From Parazoarcus communis (lineage in GTDB: Bacteria; Pseudomonadota; Gammaproteobacteria; Burkholderiales; Rhodocyclaceae), in NCBI RefSeq assembly GCF_003111665.1, contig NZ_CP022188.1, positions 3,596,001-3,660,000 on the forward strand: a stretch of DNA of 64,000 bases, written 5' to 3'. This document shows, in pieces, positions 50,845 through 60,118 of the stretch. The notes beneath the pieces were generated by a model. The model did no database searches. It saw nothing but the letters and a program-made list of their open reading frames with translations, and was not told the DNA's origin. Positions within the stretch are counted from its first letter, which is position 1. Every line of letters begins with the position of its first letter. A program made the translations under genes and the position numbers.

Positions 50845-52287
50845 TCAGTTGCGCAGCAGTTGCAGGTTGAAATGGTGCTTGATGAAGCTCTGGAAACGCG
50901 CGACGCCTTCCAGGGCCAGCTTCAGTTCGCCCTTTTCCATCGCATTGAGGAGTTCGAGCGAGATGTAGTTGGTGGGGGTGGCGTCGGCGCGCAGGGCCTC
51001 GACATGGCCGCGCAGGCGCAGCTTCACCATGAAATCGAAGCTGGCCCGCAGGTCCGCCGCGTCACCCGGCTTCAGGACCTTCGCAGCGACCAGCGCCTCC
51101 ATCCTGTCGTGGGTGCTGCCGTCGAGCTGCCGGGTTTCGATGGCGAGCGCCTTGATGCCGTCGGTAATGGCGAAGATGCCTGCCTTCTTGATGTCGACCT
51201 TGCCGCGATGGGGACCCGACTTTTCCACCTTGATCCGCCCGAGCCAGTTCAGCGGCGGCAGGAAGTTGGTCATGTTCTGTGCCATCCGCATCAGGAAGCC
51301 CTGGTCCTTGCTCATGGTGCGGAAGGCCTGGTCGCGCAGATTCTGCACGAGATCGTCACGGCCATAGAGGGTACGCAGATCCATGAACATGGAGCCGGTC
51401 ATCACGTGTTCGGGCGTCGGTGTGGTGAGCCAGCGGTTCAGCGTCTGCTTCCAGTCGGCAAGGCTGCGCCGCCATGCGGCGTTCTTTGCCATGATGCCGC
51501 CGGGGCAGGGCGGTACGCCGATCGAAATCAGGCTGTCGATCAGTTCGACCGAGAACGCCTCGAGGCGGGCAATCTCGTCGGCGCCCAGCGCATCGTCATA
51601 GACGATCGCGTTGTCCTGATCGGTGGACAGGGTCTGTTCGCTGCGGCCCTCACTGCCCATCACCACGAAGGCAAAGCCATCGGTGAGATCGGGGTACTTC
51701 TCGGCACGCAGCAGCCCGATCAGACGGATCAGCACCTGATCGTTGAGGTTGGCAATCAGCTTCACCAGATCGCGGATGGCGATGCCGGTGCCGCTCAGGT
51801 GCAGCACGAGATGCTGGATGCGGGCATGCAGACCGCGGAGGTCGTCGATGGACGCCGCCTTTTCGATGTCGAGAATCAGCTGGTGCGGCGAATGCGCCTG
51901 CAGGCGCAGGATGTCGGTGTCGGTGATGATGCCGGTAAGCATCCCCGCGTCGTCGACGACGACCAGGCGATGAATCTTTTGCCGCGACATGCGATAGAGC
52001 GCTTCGTACAGCACGTCGTCTTCGCCGATCACGGTGAGAGGCGAATGCATGATGTCGGCAACCGTGAGTTCGGTCGGTGTCCTGCCCTGGGCGACGACCT
52101 TGTTGCGCAGGTCGCGGTCGGTGAAGATGCCGTGCGGTTTGCCGTCGCTGATCACGACGATGCTGGAGATGTTTTTCGACCGCATGGTGCCCACTGCATC
52201 CACCAGGCTGTCGCCCGGCGCACAGGTCACGACATCACGCTGGCAGAAGTCCCTGACCGCACGAAAAAACTGATTGTCTTCAGCCAT
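50845..52287 (-). CDS. CBS-domain plus DUF294 nucleotidyltransferase-like signalling protein
   Basis: 480 residues. A CBS pair occupies about 10-135 (ISSIVVISDGKPHGIFTDRD, IHRLVVVDDAGMLTGIITDT), followed by the DUF294 putative nucleotidyltransferase domain (about 160-310, VVMGSEGRSEQTLSTDQDNA with the GS...DQD catalytic-like pattern) and the DUF294 C-terminal domain (about 335-475). Relatives are annotated as cyclic-nucleotide-regulated signalling proteins, though the cNMP-binding domain is absent here. CBS modules bind adenosine nucleotides, so an energy-state role is likely. Monocistronic and convergent with the aminobenzoyl-CoA operon. Confidence 0.85.
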   Translation of the reverse strand: MAEDNQFFRAVRDFCQRDVVTCAPGDSLVDAVGTMRSKNISSIVVISDGKPHGIFTDRDLRNKVVAQGRTPTELTVADIMHSPLTVIGEDDVLYEALYRMSRQKIHRLVVVDDAGMLTGIITDTDILRLQAHSPHQLILDIEKAASIDDLRGLHARIQHLVLHLSGTGIAIRDLVKLIANLNDQVLIRLIGLLRAEKYPDLTDGFAFVVMGSEGRSEQTLSTDQDNAIVYDDALGADEIARLEAFSVELIDSLISIGVPPCPGGIMAKNAAWRRSLADWKQTLNRWLTTPTPEHVMTGSMFMDLRTLYGRDDLVQNLRDQAFRTMSKDQGFLMRMAQNMTNFLPPLNWLGRIKVEKSGPHRGKVDIKKAGIFAITDGIKALAIETRQLDGSTHDRMEALVAAKVLKPGDAADLRASFDFMVKLRLRGHVEALRADATPTNYISLELLNAMEKGELKLALEGVARFQSFIKHHFNLQLLRN

Positions 52288-52481
52288 CTACTGGTGTGCT
52301 CCCGGACAGGTTTGCATGAAGGAGACATTATAGCCATGCCGCTGGGAAAGGACGGCGGCGGCGTTCGATCCACGCGCGCGGTACGACAGGCAGCATCAGA
52401 ACTGGCGGTCGCGCATCGCACATGCTTGAATCGAAGGACGGTGCGCTGCGGTCTCACCGGGTTTCGCTGGAGCCAGCACGC

Positions 52482-53441
52482 ATGTCACTGCTTTTCGTTT
52501 CCTATCGGCGCGACGATAGCGCCGGTCACGCAGGCCGTCTGACCGATGCGCTTGAGTTGCGCTTCGGCGAGGGCTCCGTGTTTCGCGACGTTGATGACAT
52601 TGCACCGGGCGAGAACTTCGAACACGTGATCCAGACCCGCATCAGCCAGGTGCGCGGTGTGCTTGTGCTCATCGGCCCACGCTGGCTGGAGCCGACCGAA
52701 ACTGGCCCCCGGCTTGAAAACGCCGACGACTTCGTGCGCCGCGAGATCGAGCTTGCACTTGCGTCGGACAAGCCAATCGTGCCGCTTCTCGTGGGTGGCG
52801 CCACGATGCCCGAGCCCTCGATGTTGCCGCCCTCGATCCGGGAGGTCGCCACGCGCCAGGCGGTCGTGCTGCGGGATGCATCATGGAAGGTCGATGTGGC
52901 ACGACTCGCGGATGCGCTGGCCGGGCCCGGTGTGCTCGGCTTTGAGTTGCCAGAACCGGAATCCCCGGAGCAGCGCCGCAGCGTCGGTGAGGCACTGGCG
53001 ACCGCTGGCGGCAGGCATGGCCCCGGGCGCGTGTTCGCGCTGCTGTGCGCGACCTTCGCGGTCGCAGTTGCCACATGGCTGCTGGCAGGATCCGCGACAA
53101 ATGAGGATGGCGAGGGGGTGGCGGGCGTCTGGAGCGGGACGGTGGATTATCCCTGGGGTGTCACCCGGGAAGAGCGCTTCGAGTTTGTTGTCGAGGGGGG
53201 CGAGTTGAGCGGACGGGCCGGTTTTCTGGGTGTGCCCCGGGCGATCGAGGCGGGCAGGCTGACCGATGACGGGCTTCAGTTTGAGCTCAGGACGCGGGCA
53301 GACTATGGCGCGGGCGAAGAGCGCATCCTGGTTCATCGTTATCGTGGCGTACGTGCAGGCAACGAAATCCGCTTCCGCCTCGACGCCGGTAACGGGCTGC
53401 ATGCCGCCGATCCGGTGAGCTTCATCGTCCGCCGTCCGTGA
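52482..53441 (+). CDS. TIR-domain protein with a membrane helix and extra C-terminal domain
   Basis: 319 residues. TIR domain about 1-135: LLFVSYRRDDSAGHAGRL, VFRDVDDIAPGENFEHVI (region of the possible NADase Glu), GVLVLIGPRWLEP, EIELALASDKPIVPLLVGG. One transmembrane helix follows (about 186-205, VFALLCATFAVAVATWLLAG), then a 110-residue beta-rich domain (WSGTVDYPWGVTREERFEF) that should lie outside the membrane. Start ATG 52482 (GGAG nine bases ahead) is chosen; the frame opens at 52422. Bacterial TIR domains often cleave NAD or make signalling nucleotides, frequently in phage defence; a membrane-tethered TIR with an outer domain could instead be a scaffold. Convergent with the next gene. 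Confidence 0.8.
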   Translation: MSLLFVSYRRDDSAGHAGRLTDALELRFGEGSVFRDVDDIAPGENFEHVIQTRISQVRGVLVLIGPRWLEPTETGPRLENADDFVRREIELALASDKPIVPLLVGGATMPEPSMLPPSIREVATRQAVVLRDASWKVDVARLADALAGPGVLGFELPEPESPEQRRSVGEALATAGGRHGPGRVFALLCATFAVAVATWLLAGSATNEDGEGVAGVWSGTVDYPWGVTREERFEFVVEGGELSGRAGFLGVPRAIEAGRLTDDGLQFELRTRADYGAGEERILVHRYRGVRAGNEIRFRLDAGNGLHAADPVSFIVRRP

Positions 53442-53535
53442 ACGACGCCTGACCCGCGACAGGCACTCTGAGACAGCCCGCAATGCAGGCAGCGGGCCCG
53501 GCCAATGCAGTCACATGCGTACCGCAGGCAACGGC

Positions 53536-55518
53536 TCATGCCGGCTGATGCGACAGCGTCCGCGTATCGATCCAGCTCACCTTGCCGGTCCTGCGTTTCA
53601 TTTCAGCATGCATGTGCGCGGTGCCACCCGGGCCATCGCCGCCTTCGCCGTTCCACAGGCAGATGAAAGACACCTTGTCGATGCCCCAGGACAGCGCGGT
53701 AGCGAGCAGCCAGCGGTTGCAGCGTTCGAACGGGTTGGCGTCTGCTTCCGGAAGCGGACCGAGCGCGTCGGGAAGCACGCGAGGTGGATCGTCGAGCGTG
53801 TGCCGAATGCTGTCATAACGTGCGCGCCATTGCGCACCGTGCCTTGCCGACGCCACCGAGCGCTCCAGGAACTCAGGCTCCGGTAGCGGCAGCATCAGGT
53901 GCAGGCGAACCTGGCGTGCCTTGCAGGCTTCCAGAAACAGGATGTCGCCGCCACTGGCCCCCTGGGTCAGTGCGAGATCGCCAGGCCCGGCGCCAAGCGC
54001 ATCGAGCGTGGCGCCGATTGCTGCGGCCGCCGGAGGCTCCAGGCCGGCAGGGAAGCGCGGTGTTGCTCTGTCCGGCGCATCTGCCATGTGCCCGCTGAAC
54101 AGGAAGACCTGCCGCGGGACAAAGGGCGGTTCGGTGCGCGCGAGCGCATCGTCGATGATCTCGATCGCTGCAGCGGTTTCGGCCGGCCGGAAGCCCAGGT
54201 CGCGCAACAGGCACAGGCTGCGTCGGCTTGAGTCGAGCGCATGCCAGTCGCCGCCGGCGACGCCTGTGGCATGCCGGTACGCCTCGCGAACGTGCGCCAG
54301 GTCGCCCTGCAACAAACAGTATTCAGCATCGCTCGTTCTGACCCGGTAGTCATCGGGCGTCAAGGCACGTGCGGCCCCAATCGACCACTGCAGGCCGTCG
54401 CTCAGGCGCCTGCTGTCGTCAGCCGCCTTCGCGCAGCCGAGGTGACGCCGAAGCAGCATGAGGGTGAGCGCATTGAGGCCGGCACGGCAGCGCGACGGAT
54501 CGCGCATGAAGGCCTGACGGTAGTGTTCGATGGCCGCCGACAGCGGTGCATTTTCTATCGCTGCCCGGGCACGCATTGCGCCAGGCGCAGCATCCACGAG
54601 CGCCCAGCGGCTGATCCAGTCGGCTTTGTCGATGCTGCCGGCGAGTGCGCGTGTTTCGGGTGCTTCGGGGGCCTCAGTGACCAGGCGGCAGACCGCCTCG
54701 CGTGCTTCGATCACGCGACCGAGGCGTGCGAGGCAGCTTGCCCGGCGCCGGCGAGCGAGGGTGTGGCCGGGCTCGAGTTCGAGCACGCGGTCGAACTGTT
54801 CCAGCGCAAAGTCGCAGTGGCGCAGCCTCATGAGGGCATCCCCGGCTGCGAGCCTGGCGGCGATGTGCAGTGCAGTGCAGGGGGCTTCGTCTGCAAGCAC
54901 CAGGATGTCGCCGGGGCGCGCGGAATCGAGGCGGTCTGCCCAGGCCGCGTACGGTCCGGTGAGCACGTTGCGCTGTACCGGCAGCAGTGTGCGCCAGTCG
55001 GGTTCGCGCAGATGCGGCAAGGCGTGATGAATCGGGCTCGTCCCGTGCTGGGCGTCCGGAAAACCGCAGACCGTGTTGCTCAGGCGCTGGCGATCGTCGA
55101 TGAGGGTGTCCGGATCGGGGCCGCCCGCCTTCAGGTGATAACGCAGCCGTTGATGGTCGCCGAGGTCGGGGTCGAGGTCGGGGTCGAGGTCGGATCCCGG
55201 TTCGATGGCTGTGCCGTGCGTGCCTTGCACGAGGACGACAGCGGAAGCGCGCAAGGCATGACGTACGCCAAGTGCATACCAGATGTTCGGGTCGTCCAGC
55301 GTGATATCAGCCACGACGACGTCGGCCATCAACAGGTGCTGAAGCATGTCGGCATCAGCGTCCCCGGGCGGGCCTTCCGCGCTGGTGCGAAACACCTTCA
55401 GCCCGGCTGCGTGCAGCGCCGGGATCATGTATTCATCGAATATGCGCTCGAAGTCGATTGCCAGACCGTCCTGACCGGGCCTGGAACCGAAGGGCATCGC
55501 GACAAAGGCGTGGCGCAT
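53536..55518 (-). CDS. Multidomain protein: deoxyribosyltransferase-like, TPR/TRAFs-binding-like and SLOG-like domains
   Basis: 660 residues, not a known named protein to me. The N-terminus (about 1-105) looks like a nucleoside 2-deoxyribosyltransferase-type domain (RHAFVAMPFGSRPGQ, ADVVVADITLDDPNIWYALG). The middle (about 160-470) has TPR-like repeats (RHCDFALEQFDRVLELEPG) and resembles the bacterial TRAFs-binding region. The C-terminus (about 475-650) resembles a SLOG nucleotide-sensor domain (VFLFSGHMAD, LTQGASGGDILFLEACKA). Deoxyribosyltransferase-like and SLOG domains recur in nucleotide-based conflict systems, often with TIR proteins; one is the convergent neighbour. ATG 55518 shares one base with the stop of the upstream GGDEF gene (TAATG), so the two are coupled. 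Confidence 0.65.
   Translation of the reverse strand: MRHAFVAMPFGSRPGQDGLAIDFERIFDEYMIPALHAAGLKVFRTSAEGPPGDADADMLQHLLMADVVVADITLDDPNIWYALGVRHALRASAVVLVQGTHGTAIEPGSDLDPDLDPDLGDHQRLRYHLKAGGPDPDTLIDDRQRLSNTVCGFPDAQHGTSPIHHALPHLREPDWRTLLPVQRNVLTGPYAAWADRLDSARPGDILVLADEAPCTALHIAARLAAGDALMRLRHCDFALEQFDRVLELEPGHTLARRRRASCLARLGRVIEAREAVCRLVTEAPEAPETRALAGSIDKADWISRWALVDAAPGAMRARAAIENAPLSAAIEHYRQAFMRDPSRCRAGLNALTLMLLRRHLGCAKAADDSRRLSDGLQWSIGAARALTPDDYRVRTSDAEYCLLQGDLAHVREAYRHATGVAGGDWHALDSSRRSLCLLRDLGFRPAETAAAIEIIDDALARTEPPFVPRQVFLFSGHMADAPDRATPRFPAGLEPPAAAAIGATLDALGAGPGDLALTQGASGGDILFLEACKARQVRLHLMLPLPEPEFLERSVASARHGAQWRARYDSIRHTLDDPPRVLPDALGPLPEADANPFERCNRWLLATALSWGIDKVSFICLWNGEGGDGPGGTAHMHAEMKRRTGKVSWIDTRTLSHQPA
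55161..55193. repeat. In-frame 12-base tandem repeat inside the multidomain protein gene
   Basis: CGAGGTCGGGGT is repeated about 2.75 times. On the coding strand it gives the acidic DLDPDLDPDL run (about residues 110-119), between the deoxyribosyltransferase-like domain and the middle region. Copy changes would keep frame and only alter linker length. Confidence 0.7.
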
Positions 55519-57572
55519 TACTGCGGTCCTTTCGGTGCAGTGTCGTCGGACCCGGATGTCTGCCCGAGTGGGGCACAGCGCTTGCCGCTCGATTCATCTC
55601 CTGCGGCCGTGGGATCGTATTCGAACACCCGAACGGTGTTGCGCCCAGCTTCCTTCGCCCTGTACATCGCGTGATCGGCTTCCCGAATCAGTTGTCCAGC
55701 GCCACGGCCCTGACCGCAGAAGGTGGTGAGTCCGATGCTGGGGGTGCTGCAATGCACGTGCTCACCAAGCCGGTATTCGTGATTGAGTGCGATTAGGATC
55801 TTGTTGGCAACCTGACATGCCTTGGCGGTGGCTTCGCTGCAGTCCATGCCCAGATTTTCGATCATCACCACAAACTCATCGCCGCCAAGACGGGCAACGG
55901 TGTCGCTTTCGCGCACGGCGTCGCGCAGGCGTTGTGCGACTTCGCACAGCATCATGTCGCCGACCTCGTGTCCGTGGTTATCGTTAAGTGGCTTGAAATT
56001 GTCGAGGTCGATGAACAGGACAGCCCCGCAGCATCTGCTGCGCTCGCTTGCGACCAGCGCGTGCCGGAGTCTGTCGTCCAGCAGGCGGCGGTTCGGCAGG
56101 TGCGTGAGCGGGTCGTAAAATGCGAGCGCCCTGATCGCGGTTTCGGCGAGCTTGCGCTCGGTGACATCGATGATCACGCCATCGATCCATTGCGCCTCTC
56201 CTGCCTCGTCATAGGATGTTCGGCCGCGTTCATTGACCCAGCGCAAACGCCCGTTCTGCTGGCGGATACGATACTCGACCTCGTAGGGCGTCCCGGCGCG
56301 CAATGCGGCGCCGATGCTGGTCTTCACGCCGGCAATGTCGTCGGGGTGAATAAAGCGGGCGTAGGCGACCCGGCCTTCAAGGAAGGCGTCTGCGGCTTCG
56401 CCCGCGAGGGCCCCGACGCTGGGACTGAGATGATGAAAGTGCCAGGTGGGTTTGGGCTCTGAACGGAATACCGTGCCGGGCACGTTATCGACCAGGTTGA
56501 GGTAACGGTCGCGACTTTGTGCGAGGGTGAGCGCGGCCGCGTCCATCCGTTTTACATGGCGCGCGTTGGAGAACATCACTGCGAACAGGAGCAGGTTCAG
56601 CGCGGTGCCGCCAAAGAGGATGATCCAGGGTTGGACGCTGGTGGTGGCGATCTCGTATTCCGGTCGGCTGTGAAAGCGCAAGGTCCACTCACGACCGCCG
56701 ATCTCGATGCGCTTGTCCACGTTGTGTCGCGCCTTGCGCACTTTCTGACTCGTACTGAACAGCAGGTTGGCGGGCACAGGCGTACCGTCGAACAGTTCGA
56801 TCTCGGTGTCTTCGTCCCATGCACCGAAAATTCCCCGCATCAGATCGTGGGCACGAAACGGACTGTAAACAAAGCCAAGCAGGGCTGCGCGTCGCTGCGC
56901 AACCGAGTCTTGTGGCATTCGGTTGTGATAGACGGGCAGGTAAATCAGGAAACCAGGCTGTACGTCGTCCTGGGTCTCCTGCACCAGCGTGACCTTGCCG
57001 GTGAGCGCTGCCGAGCCGGTGTCGCGGGCGCGCTCCATTGCCTCACGACGGACGGGGTCGGAATACATGTCGTACCCGAAGGCCCGTTGATTGCGTTCGT
57101 CGACGGGCTCGAGATAGGCGATGGGCGTGTAGAGAGCGCGGTTGCCCGGTGGTTCGATGTCGTAGTGTGGAAAGCCCTGCGCACGTATGGCCTGAAGATA
57201 CTGTGTCATGTCCTCCGTGCGGACAATCTCGGCAAATCCGGTGCCTTGAATGCCGGGGAGTTTCTCGTCGATGGCGAGGCCTTCGACATAGGCGTGCCAG
57301 TCTTTCCGTGTGACCTCGTCGCTGGCAGCGAACAGCGCACGAGCGCCCAGCAGAACCTGTTCATAGGCCCGCATGCGAGCAACCAGGGTGACTGTCTCCT
57401 TCTCTATGCGGAACAGGAAGCGGTCTTGTCCCCGTTTGGTGAAGGCGTGCGCAGAGAACTGCCAGAATATGATCGTGAGTATCAGCGAGACACCCAGCAC
57501 CGCCCAGGCGGTCGATGTCTGGTTCAGCACACGGCGTACTTGTCGTGACGGTGAGGTTGAATCAGGCGGCAT
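55518..57572 (-). CDS. CHASE-PAS-GGDEF diguanylate cyclase
   Basis: 684 residues from ATG 57572 (a GTG at 57611 is also possible). First helix about 17-35 (AWAVLGVSLILTIIFWQF), periplasmic CHASE domain about 75-270 (MRAYEQVLLGARALF, GYDMYSDPVRREAM), second helix about 315-335, PAS with PAC-like end (about 365-490), and GGDEF (RLGGDEFVVMIENLG, about 560) with an intact active site and no EAL domain. It should make cyclic di-GMP in response to an external ligand. Translationally coupled (TAATG) to the multidomain gene downstream, an unusual partnership. Confidence 0.9.
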   Translation of the reverse strand: MPPDSTSPSRQVRRVLNQTSTAWAVLGVSLILTIIFWQFSAHAFTKRGQDRFLFRIEKETVTLVARMRAYEQVLLGARALFAASDEVTRKDWHAYVEGLAIDEKLPGIQGTGFAEIVRTEDMTQYLQAIRAQGFPHYDIEPPGNRALYTPIAYLEPVDERNQRAFGYDMYSDPVRREAMERARDTGSAALTGKVTLVQETQDDVQPGFLIYLPVYHNRMPQDSVAQRRAALLGFVYSPFRAHDLMRGIFGAWDEDTEIELFDGTPVPANLLFSTSQKVRKARHNVDKRIEIGGREWTLRFHSRPEYEIATTSVQPWIILFGGTALNLLLFAVMFSNARHVKRMDAAALTLAQSRDRYLNLVDNVPGTVFRSEPKPTWHFHHLSPSVGALAGEAADAFLEGRVAYARFIHPDDIAGVKTSIGAALRAGTPYEVEYRIRQQNGRLRWVNERGRTSYDEAGEAQWIDGVIIDVTERKLAETAIRALAFYDPLTHLPNRRLLDDRLRHALVASERSRCCGAVLFIDLDNFKPLNDNHGHEVGDMMLCEVAQRLRDAVRESDTVARLGGDEFVVMIENLGMDCSEATAKACQVANKILIALNHEYRLGEHVHCSTPSIGLTTFCGQGRGAGQLIREADHAMYRAKEAGRNTVRVFEYDPTAAGDESSGKRCAPLGQTSGSDDTAPKGPQ

Positions 57573-57663
57573 GCCGACTCGTTCCGTGAGGTGACGGGGG
57601 CAGTCTTCCACGTTTCCCGATTATTGGCTATGGGTGGTGTCAGCTACACTGTGCGCTGGTTGA

Positions 57664-58143
<480 letters not shown>

Positions 58144-58151
58144 GCGCTTTC

Positions 58152-58631
58152 ATGCATATCCGTATCGAAATCGCGACCCAGCGTCTTGATCTGTTCGATG
58201 AACACGGTTGCTGCATCCGGCGTTACCGCGTCTCGACGGCACTCAATGGTGCCGGTGAGCAGATGGACAGTGGCTGCACGCCGCGCGGCCGTCACCGCAT
58301 CAGGGCCTGTATTGGGCGGTCGGCTGCATGGGGCACGGTCTTTCGCGGGCGCCGTCCGACGGGCGAAGTGTGGTCGCCTGCATTCGCTGCCGCACATCCA
58401 GGACGCGACTGGATTCTGTCCCGCATCCTGTGGCTGTGCGGCGAAGAGCCCGGCGTCAATCGTGGTGGCCGTGTGGACAGCATGCGCCGCTATATCTACA
58501 TCCACGGCACGGGCGAGGACCAGCCGATGGGTGAGCCGCGCTCGCATGGCTGCATCCGCATGCGCAACGACGACATCGTTGAACTGTTCGAACTCGTGAG
58601 TGCCGGTACGCGCGTGGAGATTGCTGAATGA
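58152..58631 (+). CDS. L,D-transpeptidase (YkuD family)
   Basis: 159 residues. The YkuD catalytic block MGEPRSHGCIRMRNDDIVEL carries the His and the nucleophile Cys; IYIHGTGEDQ upstream supplies the conserved His-Gly. No signal peptide is apparent in the ATG 58152 frame, so export is unclear; it begins HIRIEIATQRLDLFDEHG, as other small cytoplasm-annotated YkuD proteins do. Likely cross-links peptidoglycan or attaches a protein to it. Its stop overlaps the GNAT start. Confidence 0.87.
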   Translation: MHIRIEIATQRLDLFDEHGCCIRRYRVSTALNGAGEQMDSGCTPRGRHRIRACIGRSAAWGTVFRGRRPTGEVWSPAFAAAHPGRDWILSRILWLCGEEPGVNRGGRVDSMRRYIYIHGTGEDQPMGEPRSHGCIRMRNDDIVELFELVSAGTRVEIAE

Positions 58632-59062
58632 AGGATATCGAACTGGTCCTGCTCGACTGGACTGAAGCCGCGCCCCGTGCGATGCCGCTGCGCGAACGCG
58701 TGTTCGTGGTCGAGCAAGGCGTGCCGGCGGAGATGGAGATGGACGAGTACGACTCGCTGTCCCGACATGCGCTGGCACTGGCTGAACACGGTCAGGTGCT
58801 GGCTACCGGCAGGTTGCTGCCTGACGGGCATGTCGGACGAATGGCGGTAGACGCAGCGTGGCGTGGACGCGGCATCGGCGGTCTGGTGCTCGAGACGCTG
58901 GTGGAAGAGGCCTGGCGTCGGAATATGCGCGAGGTGGTGCTCAATGCCCAGGTCAGCGCGATCGACTTCTACGTTCGCCACGGCTTCGTGGCCGAAGGCG
59001 AGACCTTCATGGACGCGGGAATTGTTCACCGCCGGATGCGTCGACGCCGAAGCGATGCGTGA
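58628..59062 (+). CDS. GNAT family N-acetyltransferase (ElaA/YjcF-like)
   Basis: 144 residues. Acetyl-CoA-binding motif MAVDAAWRGRGIGGLVLETL (about 71-90) and the C-terminal IDFYVRHGFVAEGETFMDAG typical of the ElaA/YjcF group. Overlaps the L,D-transpeptidase stop by four bases and its 3' end overlaps the convergent NRDE gene by 56 bases. Substrate not known for most of this group. Confidence 0.87.
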   Translation: MKDIELVLLDWTEAAPRAMPLRERVFVVEQGVPAEMEMDEYDSLSRHALALAEHGQVLATGRLLPDGHVGRMAVDAAWRGRGIGGLVLETLVEEAWRRNMREVVLNAQVSAIDFYVRHGFVAEGETFMDAGIVHRRMRRRRSDA

Positions 59063-59798
59063 CAACGCTGTGCTGCTTTCCGCCGGGTAGCCAGGTCCAT
59101 TCGGTAAGGCAGGCCTCACCGCCGCGGTCGACCGTCAGGAGCGTAGAGCAGCGGGTGCCGTATGTCGGGGAGTCGATGAATGCCGTGGAAAGGCGGCGTT
59201 CCCACTCCAGGCTGATGCCTGTATCCGGAAGTTCGTCGTCGGCAACCGGTGTGGTGTCTCGGAGCAGGGTCAGGAAGGCTTCGCGGTCGGGAAGCGTGGG
59301 CAGCGCCGCCGAGAAGGCGTCACGCGCACGCTTGAGCTTGGGCCATTCGGTGTCGAGGACATGATTTGACAGGCCGTACACGCCGGGTGCCAGCATGCGC
59401 ACCGCGCCGGTGGTGCTTTCATGGATCCCGAGTTGGATGCCGTCGCTCACCAGGAGATTGAATCCGGCGTAGTCGGCACTGTTGCGTGCGATGGTTTCAA
59501 GCGTTCCGTGGCTGTCTGACCGGGCCTCGAGCGCGGCACGTACCAGGGCGCCGCGTGAGGGCAGGCCGCTGGCGCGCTGGCTCGGGTCGCGGAAATTGGT
59601 CAGCGCCGAGAATCGCCCGCTGCGGCTGATGCCCATCCAGGTGCCCCCGGCTTCGAGATCACGTCCGGCAAGCAGCTGCGGCGCATCGGTCCACCAGTGG
59701 GCGGGACTCGCCGGCCGGTTGACGAATTCGTCGCGGTTGGCTGCGACGATCAGAGGGTAATCCGGATGGGCCTGCCATCCGGTGACGATCAGACACAC
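59007..59798 (-). CDS. NRDE family protein (Ntn-hydrolase-like)
   Basis: 263 residues if started at the GTG at 59798, which places Cys at position 2 (CLIVTGW), the expected N-terminal nucleophile of this family; GGAG lies eight bases upstream. The eponymous block is VAANRDEFVNRPASPAHWW, followed by GGTWMGISRSGRFSALTNFR. An alternative start at 59810 would bury the Cys. The family (TANGO2-like in eukaryotes) is conserved but its reaction is unsettled. Overlaps the end of the DUF4936 gene upstream and the GNAT gene downstream. Confidence 0.88.
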   Translation of the reverse strand: MCLIVTGWQAHPDYPLIVAANRDEFVNRPASPAHWWTDAPQLLAGRDLEAGGTWMGISRSGRFSALTNFRDPSQRASGLPSRGALVRAALEARSDSHGTLETIARNSADYAGFNLLVSDGIQLGIHESTTGAVRMLAPGVYGLSNHVLDTEWPKLKRARDAFSAALPTLPDREAFLTLLRDTTPVADDELPDTGISLEWERRLSTAFIDSPTYGTRCSTLLTVDRGGEACLTEWTWLPGGKQHSVVTHRFGVDASGGEQFPRP

Positions 59799-60097
59799 TC
59801 GACGAAGCACTCCATGTGCCGTGCCGAGCCCGGCTGAATGATGCTTTCCAGCCCGTGCTGCCCGACGCCTTCGCGCAGCGCCTGCTCAAAGGCGCCCGTG
59901 TCTGCCACGCCGTCGTAGACCTCCATCCAGGTCGTGTCCTCATGATTGCGAACAAACAGCCGGCCCATCACCCCGGTCTGTTTCCCGAGTGCAAGCTGCA
60001 TGTTGCGCACCGAGGCGTGAGCGTCATCGACGTCCACGCCATCGCGGATACGGTAATAGATGAAGTAATGCTTCAGCGAGCTGTCGTCTGCGGCCAT
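59789..60097 (-). CDS. DUF4936 family protein
   Basis: 102 residues, small protein family found mostly in betaproteobacteria (KHYFIYYRIRDGVDVDDAHA at the start; TTWMEVYDGVADTGAFEQAL in the middle). Compact alpha/beta, no motif of known catalysis. Lies between ygfZ and the NRDE gene on the same strand, overlapping the latter, so the three are likely co-transcribed. Confidence 0.85.
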   Translation of the reverse strand: MAADDSSLKHYFIYYRIRDGVDVDDAHASVRNMQLALGKQTGVMGRLFVRNHEDTTWMEVYDGVADTGAFEQALREGVGQHGLESIIQPGSARHMECFVECV

Positions 60098-60118
60098 GAT
60101 CGTGTTACCCGTGAATCG

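Noticed and set aside
50860..52542. 560-codon plus-strand frame opposite the DUF294 gene
   Set aside because: Antisense shadow without motifs; the minus strand has CBS and DUF294 domains.
54241..55674. 477-codon plus-strand frame opposite the multidomain SLOG-like protein gene
   Set aside because: No domain or ribosome site; the minus strand product has coherent domains and a coupled start.
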